Shown here: piece after piece, positions 1 through 8,639 of the stretch | How the letters are laid out: each line of letters starts with the position of its first letter | How positions within the stretch are numbered: position 1 is the stretch's first letter | Assembly (NCBI GenBank): GCA_902592345.1 | Contig: CACJEE010000008.1 | Coordinates: 1-42,630, forward strand | Reading direction: 5' to 3' | From: an uncultured Alphaproteobacteria bacterium | GTDB lineage: Bacteria; Pseudomonadota; Alphaproteobacteria; HIMB59; GCA-002718135 | DNA length: 42,630 bases | Translations under genes and position numbers: made by a program | The notes under the pieces: model-generated | Database searches by the model: none | Told to the model about the DNA's origin: nothing | Seen by the model: the letters and a program-made list of their open reading frames with translations, nothing else

Positions 1-522
1 CCACTAAATGAAAAAGTAGAAGAGAGTTTAAAAAAAATATTAAAACCAAATCAAGATTATGTTGGTATAGCCCCTGGAGCCGGTGAAAAGAATAAAATTT
101 GGCCTATTCAGAATTATATTGCATTATGCAGATATTTAGAGACTAAAGATTGTAAATTGGTTTTTTACTTAGGCCCAAACGAAAAAGAATATGAGGAAGT
201 TTTAAAAATGCATTTTAAAAAAGCAATATTTTTAGAAAATGAATTGTTATTAAGCAATTATAGTAATATTGAAATAATTATGACATCAACAAAATTTTTA
301 AAATTTGCTATATCGAATGATAGTGGTGTTAGTCATATGCTTTCAACAAATCATTGCCCTTTAATCAAATTGTTTGGACCAAAAGATGCAAAAAAATTTA
401 CTCCAAGAATAAAAAATTTAATTACTATTTCATCATCAGAGGTTAATTCTAATAGAGTAGAGGATATTAAGGTTTCTAGAGTTATTAAAACCATTGAAGA
501 TATGAAATTTATTAATGTTTAA
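1..522 (+). CDS. Glycosyltransferase family 9 (heptosyltransferase-like), 5' truncated by window
   Basis: This is the C-terminal part of an ADP-heptose:LPS heptosyltransferase-type enzyme, which adds sugars to the lipopolysaccharide core at the inner face of the inner membrane. The reading frame is open from base 1, so the ORF-track start (TTG at 157) is internal and the true start lies outside the window. Family 9 signatures are visible: IAPGAGEKNKIWP at the start of the nucleotide-sugar-binding half, FYLGPNEKE, the donor-binding NDSGVSHM (the usual D-S-G-x-x-H) and KLFGPKD. The gene ends 8 bases inside the following ABC permease gene, so the two are probably cotranscribed although their functions are unrelated. 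The acceptor sugar cannot be read from the sequence. The family assignment is firm and the exact step is open. Confidence 0.85.
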   Translation, partial: PLNEKVEESLKKILKPNQDYVGIAPGAGEKNKIWPIQNYIALCRYLETKDCKLVFYLGPNEKEYEEVLKMHFKKAIFLENELLLSNYSNIEIIMTSTKFLKFAISNDSGVSHMLSTNHCPLIKLFGPKDAKKFTPRIKNLITISSSEVNSNRVEDIKVSRVIKTIEDMKFINV

Positions 523-1219
523 ATTTGAAAAATTAGTATTTGGTGATTTGGGGTGGGGTGATGAATTTTTATTTGCAACCTTGATGACAATTACAGTTAG
601 TATTTTATCAATGGGACTTGGCTTATGTTTAGCAATAATTACAGTTTGGGCTAAGCTAATTACTAATAAAATTACTCGTTTAATTGCTAATTTTTATACT
701 ACTGTTGTAAGAGGCGTGCCTGAATTGCTTGTTATATATCTAATTTTTTTTGGAGGAAACTCTGTTGTGATGAGTGTCGCTAAACTTTTTGGTTACAATG
801 GATATATTGAATTAAATGCTTTAACAATTGGCACAATTGCAATAGCTTTTATATCTGCTACTTATTCAAGTGAAGTTCTCAGAGCTGCTTACTTAGCGGT
901 CAATAAAGGACAAGTAGAAGCTGCTAAGGCGCTAGGACTTAGTAAAATACAAATTTTTTTTAGAGTAATAGGCCCTCAAATATTAAGGCATGCTTTACCA
1001 GGAATTGGTAATGTATGGCAAATCACACTTAAAGATACATCTTTAATTTCTGTTACTGGATTAGTTGAAATAATGAGACAAACAAGAATTGCATCTAATG
1101 TAGAGCATTCTCCATTAACCTTTCTTGTTACAGCAGCATTTTTATATTTATTTCTTACAACTTTTTCTGGAAAATTTTTTAAAGTTTTAGAATTAAATTA
1201 TTCTAAAGGATATAACTAA
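515..1219 (+). CDS. Polar amino-acid ABC transporter permease (HisQ/GlnP type)
   Basis: Inner-membrane permease of a HisMQ-type ABC importer for polar amino acids, 234 aa, the usual length. Several hydrophobic segments are visible, the first after about residue 15. The EAA loop that contacts the ATPase is clear (EAAKALGLSKIQIFF followed by RHALPGIGN), and VVRGVPELLVIY is the typical conserved stretch between early helices. The ATG at 515 overlaps the glycosyltransferase stop by 8 bases. The gene is followed with a one-base stop/start overlap by a second permease, and the pair would form the membrane heterodimer. No periplasmic binding protein or ATPase gene lies downstream, so those partners must be upstream of the window or elsewhere. 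Substrate is not determinable here. Confidence 0.9.
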   Translation: MFKFEKLVFGDLGWGDEFLFATLMTITVSILSMGLGLCLAIITVWAKLITNKITRLIANFYTTVVRGVPELLVIYLIFFGGNSVVMSVAKLFGYNGYIELNALTIGTIAIAFISATYSSEVLRAAYLAVNKGQVEAAKALGLSKIQIFFRVIGPQILRHALPGIGNVWQITLKDTSLISVTGLVEIMRQTRIASNVEHSPLTFLVTAAFLYLFLTTFSGKFFKVLELNYSKGYN

Positions 1220-1932
1220 TGGAATATATTTTAGAAAACCTAAATCAATCTTTATTATTCAGAAATTTTGTTGAAGTTTTATTAGGATTAGATAACACAT
1301 TATTGTTATTGATTATTTCACTTCCAGTAGGTTTTATTTTATCTCTAATATTTGCCATAGGAAGAGTTTCAGAAAATAAACTTATCTCTAAAACTATTGC
1401 AAGTTATATTTTCATTATTAGAGGTACTCCATTGCTAGTTCAGATATATTTAATTTACTTTGGATTAGGTTCTATTGTGTATATTAGAGAAAGTTTTTTG
1501 TGGTATTTGCTTAGAGAACCATTTTGGTGTGGTGTTTTAGCACTCACTATAAATACTGTTGCTTATGGCAGTGAAATTTTTAGAGGTGGTATACAATCTG
1601 TAACAAAAGGACAGATTGAGTCTGGTTTGTCGTTGGGATTTAATAAATTAATGCTTTTAAGAAAGGTAATTTTACCTATTGCACTTAGAAAAGTTTTGCC
1701 ATCTTATGGTAATGAATTAATTTTAATGGTCAAGGCAACATCTTTAGTAAGTCTTACAACTTATATGGAGATGACTGGTATTGCTAGAAAAATAATGGCA
1801 AAAACATTTGCACCAGTGGAAGCATTTATAGCTGCAGGGATTTTATATTTATTTTTAAATTTTTTAATGGTTCAATTTGTTAAATATTTAGAATGGAAGT
1901 ATAATCCTCACTTAAGGGTATCAGAGTCTTAA
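1219..1932 (+). CDS. Polar amino-acid ABC transporter permease (HisM/GlnQ-partner type)
   Basis: Second membrane subunit of the same importer, 237 aa. It starts at ATG 1219, whose A is the last base of the previous TAA stop, which indicates translational coupling. It has the family stretch IIRGTPLLVQIYLIYFG and an EAA loop (ESGLSLGFNKLMLLRKVILP, with S replacing the second A of EAA), followed by LPSYGNELILMVKATSLVS. After it the operon ends facing the convergent iolE-like pseudogene. The 39-base gap between them holds only a weak AT-only inverted repeat. The family is certain and the transported amino acid is unknown. Confidence 0.9.
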   Translation: MEYILENLNQSLLFRNFVEVLLGLDNTLLLLIISLPVGFILSLIFAIGRVSENKLISKTIASYIFIIRGTPLLVQIYLIYFGLGSIVYIRESFLWYLLREPFWCGVLALTINTVAYGSEIFRGGIQSVTKGQIESGLSLGFNKLMLLRKVILPIALRKVLPSYGNELILMVKATSLVSLTTYMEMTGIARKIMAKTFAPVEAFIAAGILYLFLNFLMVQFVKYLEWKYNPHLRVSES

Positions 1933-1971
1933 TTTTTGAACTTTATATTATTTTGATACAATAATAGTAAT

Positions 1972-2801
1972 TTAATGTTTATAATTTGTATGTGCTAAAC
2001 TTTTTGATAAGTAATTATATCCGATTTTGGCATATTCAAATGGGTTAGCTTTTTTTGGATCTTGCTCAGCTTCAATTATTAGCCATTTTTCATAATTATT
2101 TTCATACAAAATTTTAAATAGTGGCTTATAATCAATGCATCCATCTCCAGGAACGGTAAAAACACCATCTAAAAAAGATTCTCTAAAACTAAGGTCATTT
2201 TTGAGCGAATTTTCTAAAATATCTTTTCGTATATCTTTGCAATGTACATGATTAATTTTTTGAACATAGTTTTTTAATACTCTTTCATAGTTTGCTTGAG
2301 CAAAAAGCAAATGACCAGTATCATAAAGAAGGAAAGTATTTTCATTTGTATGTTCCATAAATCGATCAACATCATTTTCTGTTTGTATAATTGTTCCCAT
2401 ATGTTCGTGGTATGACATTGGAATACCTTCATCATATAAACGGTTGGAAATTTTTTTGTTTGATTACCTTGAATTGATCCTGACACATCAGCAAAAACAA
2501 ATACGTCAGCATTAACCAATTTGAGCAAGCTTAAATGATCTTGCATTGCGGACCATTCCTCCTCAACAGATCTATTTCTTAAGAGAGATCCATACCACCC
2601 ACCTGGCATTTTGAGATTATATTTATCGAGTAAAAAATTTGTAATTCCTGGATTTCTTGGAAATTTTCCACCAAGTTCTATGCCTGTAAATCCTGCTAAA
2701 GAAGCTTCTTCTAAGCATTGTTCAATAGGCGTGTCACCTCCTAGTTCTGGCATGTCATCGTTGCTCCATGCGATCGGTGCTATTCCCAATTTAATTTTCA
2801 T
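1972..2801 (-). pseudogene. iolE: iolE-like myo-inosose-2 dehydratase / TIM-barrel sugar isomerase, frame broken
   Basis: Two overlapping minus-strand ORFs are the halves of one IolE-like protein. IolE dehydrates 2-keto-myo-inositol in inositol catabolism. The N-terminal half (start 2801) carries KLGIAPIAWSNDDMPELGG and FADVSGSIQGN. The C-terminal half carries MSYHEHMGTIIQTENDVDRFM, LLYDTGHLLFA, HVHCKDIR, VPGDGCIDY and WLIIEAEQDP. The frame changes by -1 at an A7 run (plus-strand T7, 2451-2457). From remembered IolE sequences, about 20-25 residues are also missing at this junction, so a single deletion whose length is not a multiple of three would explain both defects. No other iol gene is present in the window. 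A homopolymer sequencing error or programmed/transcriptional slippage could restore the frame but not the missing segment. It could also be a related sugar-phosphate isomerase rather than IolE itself. Confidence 0.75.
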
Positions 2802-2845
2802 TTTTTTTTATATTTCATGATATGAAGAAAAAATAAAGAGCAAAT

Positions 2846-3667
2846 ATGAATATTCTTATAGTAGATGGTAATGAAAAGGAAGCCTCTGAAAGATATACTA
2901 AAATGGGTATGGATACACAGTATGAAGTATATAAAAATGTTCTAGAGAATTTATCTAATAATAATTTAAATATTTTAGTAGTTCATCCCGCTATTAAAGA
3001 TCAGTATTTACCTCTTGGAGTTAGTTTGGATGATTTTGATGGCATAGCTTGGACAGGGAGTTTACTCAATATATACGACATGACTCCATCAATAATAAAA
3101 CAGATTGAGCTTGCAAAAAGTCTTTATACAAAAAAAAATAAAATATTTGGTAGTTGTTGGGGATTACATGTTTTAGTAACCGCTGCAGGGGGAAAGATTA
3201 GAAAAAATCCAAATGGGTTAGAGGCTGTAGTAGCAAAAGAAATTACAATTAATGATCAGGGTTTGCAACATCCAATGTATAAAGGAAAAAACAAAGTTTT
3301 CGATGCTTTTTGTTGGCATTATGATGATACTGAAAATTTACCCTCCAATGCTTCCATATTGGCTTCTAATGAAAAAAGTAAAGTTCAATCAATTGATTTT
3401 AATATAAATGACTCAAGTGTTTGGGCAGTACAGTATCATCCAGAATTTGATCCATTGTGGATTGCTGGTTTAATGAAACAGAGAGAGGACATATTATTGA
3501 AAGAAAAAGCTTTTTCTGAAAAAAAATTTTTTGATGAAGAATTAAAATTTTTTTCAAATTATAAGAATAACCATCAAGAACAACATTTTAAAAAATATAA
3601 AGATTTAACTAATATTAATAATCACACTTTAGAGTTATCTAATTGGATCAAGCAATTTAATTATTAA
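2846..3667 (+). CDS. Class I glutamine amidotransferase-like protein (GuaA-type GATase domain)
   Basis: Single-domain class I glutamine amidotransferase of 273 aa, which would hydrolyse glutamine to glutamate and ammonia for an unidentified acceptor. The triad is visible: nucleophile Cys104 in GSCWGLHV, then His198 and Glu200 in QYHPEFDP. IAWTGS near residue 70 fits the oxyanion strand of this fold. The C-terminal 60 residues are Lys/Asn-rich and family-specific. The ATG at 2846 is preceded by AAAGAG. It is transcribed divergently from the iolE-like pseudogene, and its 3' end overlaps the convergent glpK 3' end by 11 bases. No synthetase partner is adjacent, so the physiological reaction is unknown. 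It may resemble stand-alone GMP-synthase-like amidotransferases or gamma-glutamyl hydrolases. Confidence 0.8.
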   Translation: MNILIVDGNEKEASERYTKMGMDTQYEVYKNVLENLSNNNLNILVVHPAIKDQYLPLGVSLDDFDGIAWTGSLLNIYDMTPSIIKQIELAKSLYTKKNKIFGSCWGLHVLVTAAGGKIRKNPNGLEAVVAKEITINDQGLQHPMYKGKNKVFDAFCWHYDDTENLPSNASILASNEKSKVQSIDFNINDSSVWAVQYHPEFDPLWIAGLMKQREDILLKEKAFSEKKFFDEELKFFSNYKNNHQEQHFKKYKDLTNINNHTLELSNWIKQFNY

Positions 3668-5138
3668 GTGATATCAAGTTTTTAATAGTTTTTTTCCAAT
3701 TATTAATTCTTTTCTGCATAACTATTTTATTTGTTTTTGGTTTAGCTTCTTTATTTTTTTTCCAAAATCTTTTTATTTCATTTATGTTATTAATTAATCC
3801 TGAATTAAGTCCTGCTAAATAAGCTGCGCCAAGAGATGTGGTTTCGATGTTTTCTGGTTTGATAATTTTTACTTGTGTTACATCTGATAAACTTTGAAGA
3901 AAGTTTTTATTATTTATCATTCCGCCATCAACTCTTATTTCTGTAATTTTAATTTTAGCATCTCGCTCCATTGATTCTATTAAGTCTAATGTTTGGAATG
4001 AGATGCTATCTAGTGTTGCCTTTATAATATCTGCCTGTGATGTATTTCTGGTTAATCCAAATATTGCTCCTCTTGTATTCGGTTTCCAATGAGGAGCTCC
4101 CAAACCTGTAAGAGCAGGCACAACAATAACTTCTTCATATCTATTGGCTTGAGAATAGATTTTATCAGTTTCTTTTGAGTCTTTAAAAAATAACATATTA
4201 TCTCTAAGCCATTGAATTGCTGATCCAGCAACAAATATACTGCCTTCATAACAAAACATCTTTTTTCCATTAATTTTAAAAGCTACTGTTGTTAGAAGTT
4301 TATTTGAAGATATTTTAAATTTATTTCCTATGTTCATTAATAAAAAACACCCAGTTCCATAAGTGCTTTTTGACTGACCTGCATTAAAACATGCTTGACC
4401 TATTGTAGCCGCTTGTTGGTCGCCCGCCATTCCACCTATTTCAATTTTACCACCAAATAATTTAGTTGTTCCAAAATTATAAGAGTTTTCTTTTACATCG
4501 GGCAACATGCTCTTATCTATATTAAATAAATTTAAAAGTTCTTCAGACCATCTCTCTTTTTTTGGATCATAGATCATTGTCCTGGAAGCATTTGTTATAT
4601 CTGTTAAATGTGATCTGCCTTCAGTGAGTTTCCAAAGTAGCCAAGTATCAATGGTTCCAAATAGAATATTTTTATTTAAGATTTTTTTCTTTTTTTGAAC
4701 ATTATTTAATATCCAGTTAATTTTTGTTGCTGAGAAATATGGATCTAATACTAATCCAGTAATTTTCTGAATCATTTTATCTTTTTTTTTTAATTTTAGT
4801 TTTTTGCAATAATCAGCTGTTCTTCTATCTTGCCATACAATTGCTTTATTTAATGGTTTCCCTGTTAATTTATTCCATAAGACAGTTGTCTCTCTTTGAT
4901 TTGTAATACCTATAGAAATAATCTGAGCTGATTTAAGTTTATTTTTTTTTATTGTTAATTGTATTAACTTTTTTACATCATTCCAAATATCTTCGGCATC
5001 ATGTTCTACCCAACCATCTTTTGGAAAAAATTGTTTCAATTCTTTTTGCTGAATACTTTTGATTATAAATTTATCATCATACAATACAACCCTTGAGCTA
5101 GTTGTACCTTGATCAATTGAGAGGATATATCTTTTCAT
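3657..5138 (-). CDS. glpK: Glycerol kinase
   Basis: FGGY-family kinase that phosphorylates glycerol to sn-glycerol 3-phosphate with ATP in the cytoplasm, 493 aa, full length. The N-terminal phosphate-binding SIDQGTTSSRVVLYD, the glycerol-binding GITNQRETTVLW and KAIVWQDRRT, the adenosine-pocket region MAGDQQAATIGQ, and the C-terminal RVDGGMINNKNFLQ and SLGAAYLAG are all present. The ATG at 5138 lies two bases after the parE stop, so glpK appears to be read from the parE transcript. No glpF or glpD is nearby. The product could feed phospholipid synthesis or glycerol catabolism. Its stop overlaps the convergent amidotransferase gene. Confidence 0.95.
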   Translation of the reverse strand: MKRYILSIDQGTTSSRVVLYDDKFIIKSIQQKELKQFFPKDGWVEHDAEDIWNDVKKLIQLTIKKNKLKSAQIISIGITNQRETTVLWNKLTGKPLNKAIVWQDRRTADYCKKLKLKKKDKMIQKITGLVLDPYFSATKINWILNNVQKKKKILNKNILFGTIDTWLLWKLTEGRSHLTDITNASRTMIYDPKKERWSEELLNLFNIDKSMLPDVKENSYNFGTTKLFGGKIEIGGMAGDQQAATIGQACFNAGQSKSTYGTGCFLLMNIGNKFKISSNKLLTTVAFKINGKKMFCYEGSIFVAGSAIQWLRDNMLFFKDSKETDKIYSQANRYEEVIVVPALTGLGAPHWKPNTRGAIFGLTRNTSQADIIKATLDSISFQTLDLIESMERDAKIKITEIRVDGGMINNKNFLQSLSDVTQVKIIKPENIETTSLGAAYLAGLNSGLINNINEIKRFWKKNKEAKPKTNKIVMQKRINNWKKTIKNLISLNN

Positions 5139-5140
5139 AA

Positions 5141-7078
5141 TTAAATATCAATTTGATCAGTAAAATTTGCATTTTCTTGAATAAACTTAAATCTATATTC
5201 AGCTTTTTTACCCATCAAAGATTCAAATAAATTTTCTGTTTTCTTCAATTCTTTTTTCCCTTGATTGATATTTACGTTTAACAATTTTCTTTTCTCTGGA
5301 TTCATAGTAGTTGATTTAAGTTGTTCTGCTGGCATTTCGCCAAGTCCTTTGTAACGACTTAAGGCTACATGCATTTTATTGGAAAACTCTTTTTTAATAA
5401 TTTTATCTTTTTCATGTTCATCATATGCAAAAAAAACTTTGTCTTTATGCTGTATTTTAAAAAGAGGAGGCATAGCTAAATATAACCTATTATTATCAAT
5501 TATAGGCCTCATGTATTTATAAATGAAAGTTATAAGTAATGTTGCAATGTGTGATCCATCAACATCAGCATCGGTCATTAAAATTATTTTTTCATACCTT
5601 AATTTTGATAAATCAAAATTTTTACCAATACCACATCCAAGTGATTGTATTAGATTTTGAATTTCATTATTATCAGCAATTTTTGACAAACTAACACTAA
5701 AGACATTTAATATTTTTCCTCTTAAAGGCAATATAGCTTGTAACTCTCTATGTCGAGCTTGTTTGGCTGAACCTCCTGCACTGTCACCTTCAACTATAAA
5801 TAATTCAGTGCCTTCAATTTGCTTACTTGAACAGTCAACCAGTTTTCCTGGAAGTTTATTACGCTCTTTAATTGATTTTCTTTCTAGTTCTTTTATTTTA
5901 GTTAAATCTGTTCTTAATAAGGATCTTTCAACCAAGGTTTCAATAAGTGCTTTAGTAATTTTCTTATTTGAATTTAGCCATAATAAAAATTCATTTTGAA
6001 TTATTGATTCCAGTCGTTTTTGCAGCTTTGGCATAATAATTCTTTTTTTTGTCTGCCCCTCAAAACTAGGTTCGTTTATAAATATAGAAATAATTATGTC
6101 TGAATAATCTGCTAAATCGTTAATATTTATATTTGAAATTTTAGATACTTGGTTTTTTTGCCCATATAGTTTTATGGCTTTTAAAATTCCATTTTTAAAA
6201 CCATTTTCATGTGACCCTCCATCAGGTGTTTCTATGGTATTGCAGAATGAAATCAATGAAGCTTTTTCATTTTGATTAAAACTTATGAAGATTTCACATT
6301 TCTCATTATCATCTATATTTTTAATTATTGAAAATTGCTTATCAAATAATTTAGCAGTATTCTTATTTTTTATTTCTGAAAAATCAGCAATTCCATTTTT
6401 AAAATAAAATTTTTCATAGTTTGGAGTGTTATCATTTATTAATTCTTTATCAATTTTAAAATCGATAATTGTTCTTGATACAAGTACAGCCTTCATTTTT
6501 ATAAAATCATATAATTTTTTTGGTGAAAATTGGATTGTCTCAAAAATACTTTCATCAGGAGTAAAGATTATTTCAGTCCCTTTTTCATTTTTTTTACATT
6601 TTGTTATCTTAATTTTAGTTTTAGGTTTCCCTTTTGAATATAATTGTGAATATTTTTTACTATTCTTATGTACATTGACCTCTAATGAAGAACTTAGGGC
6701 ATTTACAACGGAGATTCCAACACCGTGCAATCCTCCCGATGTCTTATAAGAATTATTATCAAATTTCCCTCCAGCGTGAAGTGTAGAAAGTACTATTTCT
6801 AAAGCTCTTTTATTTTTAAATTTAGGATGAAAATCAATTGGTATACCTCTGCCATTATCTCTAATTTTAATTGATCCATCTTTTTTATAATGAAAAGAAA
6901 CCTCACTTGCATACCCTGCAACGACTTCATCTATGCTATTATCTAGCACTTCATTTACTAAGTGATGTAATCCTTGTTCATTTGTACTTCCTATGTACAT
7001 GCCTGGTCTTTTTCTAACAGGTTCTAATCCCTCTAAAACTTCTATATTTTTTGCTGAATAAGTAGCTTTTTTAGCCAT
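5141..7078 (-). CDS. parE: DNA topoisomerase IV subunit B
   Basis: ATPase subunit of topoisomerase IV, which decatenates daughter chromosomes with ParC. The order is GHKL ATPase domain (VLEGLEPVRKRPGMYIG, DEVVAGYA, IRDNGRGIP, TSGGLHGVG), transducer, then TOPRIM domain with EGDSAGGSAKQARHR, PLRGKILNV and the acidic DADVDGSHI, and a short C-terminal tail (RYKGLGEMPAEQL). About 645 aa without the GyrB insertion favours ParE over GyrB. The track begins at TTG 7093, but the ATG at 7078 (MAKKATYSAKNIEV) is the better start because family conservation begins shortly after it. No strong Shine-Dalgarno is visible. It is followed two bases later by glpK and preceded by the glnA terminator. Confidence 0.93.
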   Translation of the reverse strand: MAKKATYSAKNIEVLEGLEPVRKRPGMYIGSTNEQGLHHLVNEVLDNSIDEVVAGYASEVSFHYKKDGSIKIRDNGRGIPIDFHPKFKNKRALEIVLSTLHAGGKFDNNSYKTSGGLHGVGISVVNALSSSLEVNVHKNSKKYSQLYSKGKPKTKIKITKCKKNEKGTEIIFTPDESIFETIQFSPKKLYDFIKMKAVLVSRTIIDFKIDKELINDNTPNYEKFYFKNGIADFSEIKNKNTAKLFDKQFSIIKNIDDNEKCEIFISFNQNEKASLISFCNTIETPDGGSHENGFKNGILKAIKLYGQKNQVSKISNININDLADYSDIIISIFINEPSFEGQTKKRIIMPKLQKRLESIIQNEFLLWLNSNKKITKALIETLVERSLLRTDLTKIKELERKSIKERNKLPGKLVDCSSKQIEGTELFIVEGDSAGGSAKQARHRELQAILPLRGKILNVFSVSLSKIADNNEIQNLIQSLGCGIGKNFDLSKLRYEKIILMTDADVDGSHIATLLITFIYKYMRPIIDNNRLYLAMPPLFKIQHKDKVFFAYDEHEKDKIIKKEFSNKMHVALSRYKGLGEMPAEQLKSTTMNPEKRKLLNVNINQGKKELKKTENLFESLMGKKAEYRFKFIQENANFTDQIDI

Positions 7079-7116
7079 TACTTTTTTTATCAAAAGTATC
7101 GAAAAAATGACATAAA

Positions 7117-7145
7117 AAAAACCGTCTAAATAAAAGACGGTTTTT
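7117..7145 (-). terminator. Intrinsic terminator of glnA
   Basis: A perfect 11-bp inverted repeat (AAAAACCGTCT / AGACGGTTTTT) with a 7-base loop lies between the glnA stop and the parE start. On the minus strand it reads as a GC-containing stem ending in a U-run, as expected for a Rho-independent terminator of glnA. Symmetrical A/T flanks would let it work in both directions, but no plus-strand gene leads into it. Confidence 0.85.
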
Positions 7146-7182
7146 AATTACAATTTAATTTAGTGAAAAATTTTATAAATTT

Positions 7183-8616
7183 TTAGACATCATAATAAAG
7201 ATTAAACTCATGTGGATGAGGTCTTATATCCATTGGGCTAACTTCATTTTCCCTTTTGTAAGCAATATAAGTTTCAATGTTATCTTTAGTAAATACATCG
7301 CCCTTAAGCAAATATTTATGATCTTTTTCTAAAGCATCAAGAGACTCAGCAAGAGAACCAGGTGTTGAAGGAATTTTTTCTAAGACACTAGCTGGAGCTT
7401 CATATATATTTATATCCGTAGGTTTACCTGGATTAATCTTATTTTTAACACCATCTAAACCTGCCATTAATATCGCTGAAAATGCTAGATAAGGATTTGA
7501 AGAAGGGTCTGGACATCTAAACTCAATTCTTTTTGCTTTAGGGCTAGCTGTATAGTTCTTAGGTATTCTAACAGATGCAGTTCTATTAGCAGCAGAATAA
7601 GCAATATTTACAGGTGCTTCAAATCCTGGCACCAAACGTTTATAAGAATTTGTTGTAGGTGCACAAAAAGCTAATAATGATGGAGCATGTTTTAATATTC
7701 CACCTATGTAATAAAGTGCAAATTCACTTAAATCTGCGTAGTTACCTTTTTTATACATTAGTGTTTTATTTTTTTTCCAGATACTAGAATGAACATGCAT
7801 GCCTGATCCATTATCTTCAAAAAGTGGTTTTGGCATAAATGTTGCAGTAAGACCATGAAGTTTAGCAACATTTTTAACAACATATTTATATCTCAATAAA
7901 TCATCAGCCATTGATAATAGTGGTGAGAATTCTAAATCAATCTCACACTGTCCCCCAGTTGCAACTTCATGGTGCGAAGCTTCAACATTAATTCCGATAT
8001 CCTCCATTGTTAAAACCATTTCAGTTCTAACATCTTGCAAACTATCAGATGGAGGTAATGGGAAATACCCACCTTTATGTCTTGGTTTGTGTCCTAAATT
8101 TGGATTTTCATCTTTTCCTGTGTTCCAAGCTCCTTCAGTAGAGTCTACTTCATGAAAAGCAAAGTTAGAACCTGAGTCATACTTAACATCATTAAATACA
8201 AAAAATTCAGCTTCAGGGCCAAAATATGCTATATCACCCATACCAGAAGATTTAAGATATTTTTCTGCCTTTTTTGCAATATATCTAGGATCTCTCGTAT
8301 AACTTTCATAAGTAATTGGATCAACAACATCACAAGTAAATGCAATTGTTTTTTCAGAATAAAATGGATCAACGTATGCGGTGGTTACATCAGGTACCAT
8401 TGCCATATCACTATTTTCAATGGATTGAAATCCTCTAACAGATGAGCCATCAAAACCAACACCATCTTTAAATAAATCTTCAGTTAAATATTTAATTGGA
8501 ATTGAGATATGATGTGTTGATCCAGGCATGTCTGTGAAACGAAGATCAACCATTTTTATTTCTTCATTTTTAATTTTTTTTAATAATTCTTTAGCAGTCT
8601 TGCATTTATATTTCAT
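7183..8616 (-). CDS. glnA: Glutamine synthetase, type I
   Basis: Dodecameric GS-I, which condenses ammonia and glutamate with ATP to glutamine, the main ammonium assimilation step. 477 aa from the chosen start. Characteristic segments include DGSSVRGFQSIENSDM, the metal-site FGPEAEFFVF, VEASHHEVATGGQCEID, FMPKPLFEDNGSGMHVHSS, and VPGFEAPVNIAYSAANR followed by RIEFRCPDPSSNPYLA. The tyrosine in INIYEAPA sits where the GS-I adenylylation tyrosine normally lies. The track starts at ATG 8637, but the ATG at 8616 is preceded by GAGGTG at ideal spacing and begins the conserved protein (MKYKCKTA), so I prefer it. The leader contains two tandem glnA riboswitches and a separate 10-bp hairpin. A strong terminator follows. 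Confidence 0.95.
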   Translation of the reverse strand: MKYKCKTAKELLKKIKNEEIKMVDLRFTDMPGSTHHISIPIKYLTEDLFKDGVGFDGSSVRGFQSIENSDMAMVPDVTTAYVDPFYSEKTIAFTCDVVDPITYESYTRDPRYIAKKAEKYLKSSGMGDIAYFGPEAEFFVFNDVKYDSGSNFAFHEVDSTEGAWNTGKDENPNLGHKPRHKGGYFPLPPSDSLQDVRTEMVLTMEDIGINVEASHHEVATGGQCEIDLEFSPLLSMADDLLRYKYVVKNVAKLHGLTATFMPKPLFEDNGSGMHVHSSIWKKNKTLMYKKGNYADLSEFALYYIGGILKHAPSLLAFCAPTTNSYKRLVPGFEAPVNIAYSAANRTASVRIPKNYTASPKAKRIEFRCPDPSSNPYLAFSAILMAGLDGVKNKINPGKPTDINIYEAPASVLEKIPSTPGSLAESLDALEKDHKYLLKGDVFTKDNIETYIAYKRENEVSPMDIRPHPHEFNLYYDV

Positions 8617-8639
8617 ATACACCTCATGTTCTAACATTG

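Noticed and set aside
1946-1966. Inverted repeat TATTATT/AATAATA between the convergent permease and iolE-like genes as a bidirectional terminator.
   Set aside because: All seven pairs are A:T with a 7-base loop and no clear U-tract; expected by chance at this base composition.
2611-2820. 69-aa plus-strand ORF opposite the N-terminal half of the iolE-like gene.
   Set aside because: Composition and position are those of an antisense shadow of the conserved IolE N-terminus.
5141-7078. gyrB instead of parE.
   Set aside because: About 645 aa with a short C-terminal part and no GyrB-type insertion; context does not include recF or dnaN. A tree would be needed for absolute proof.
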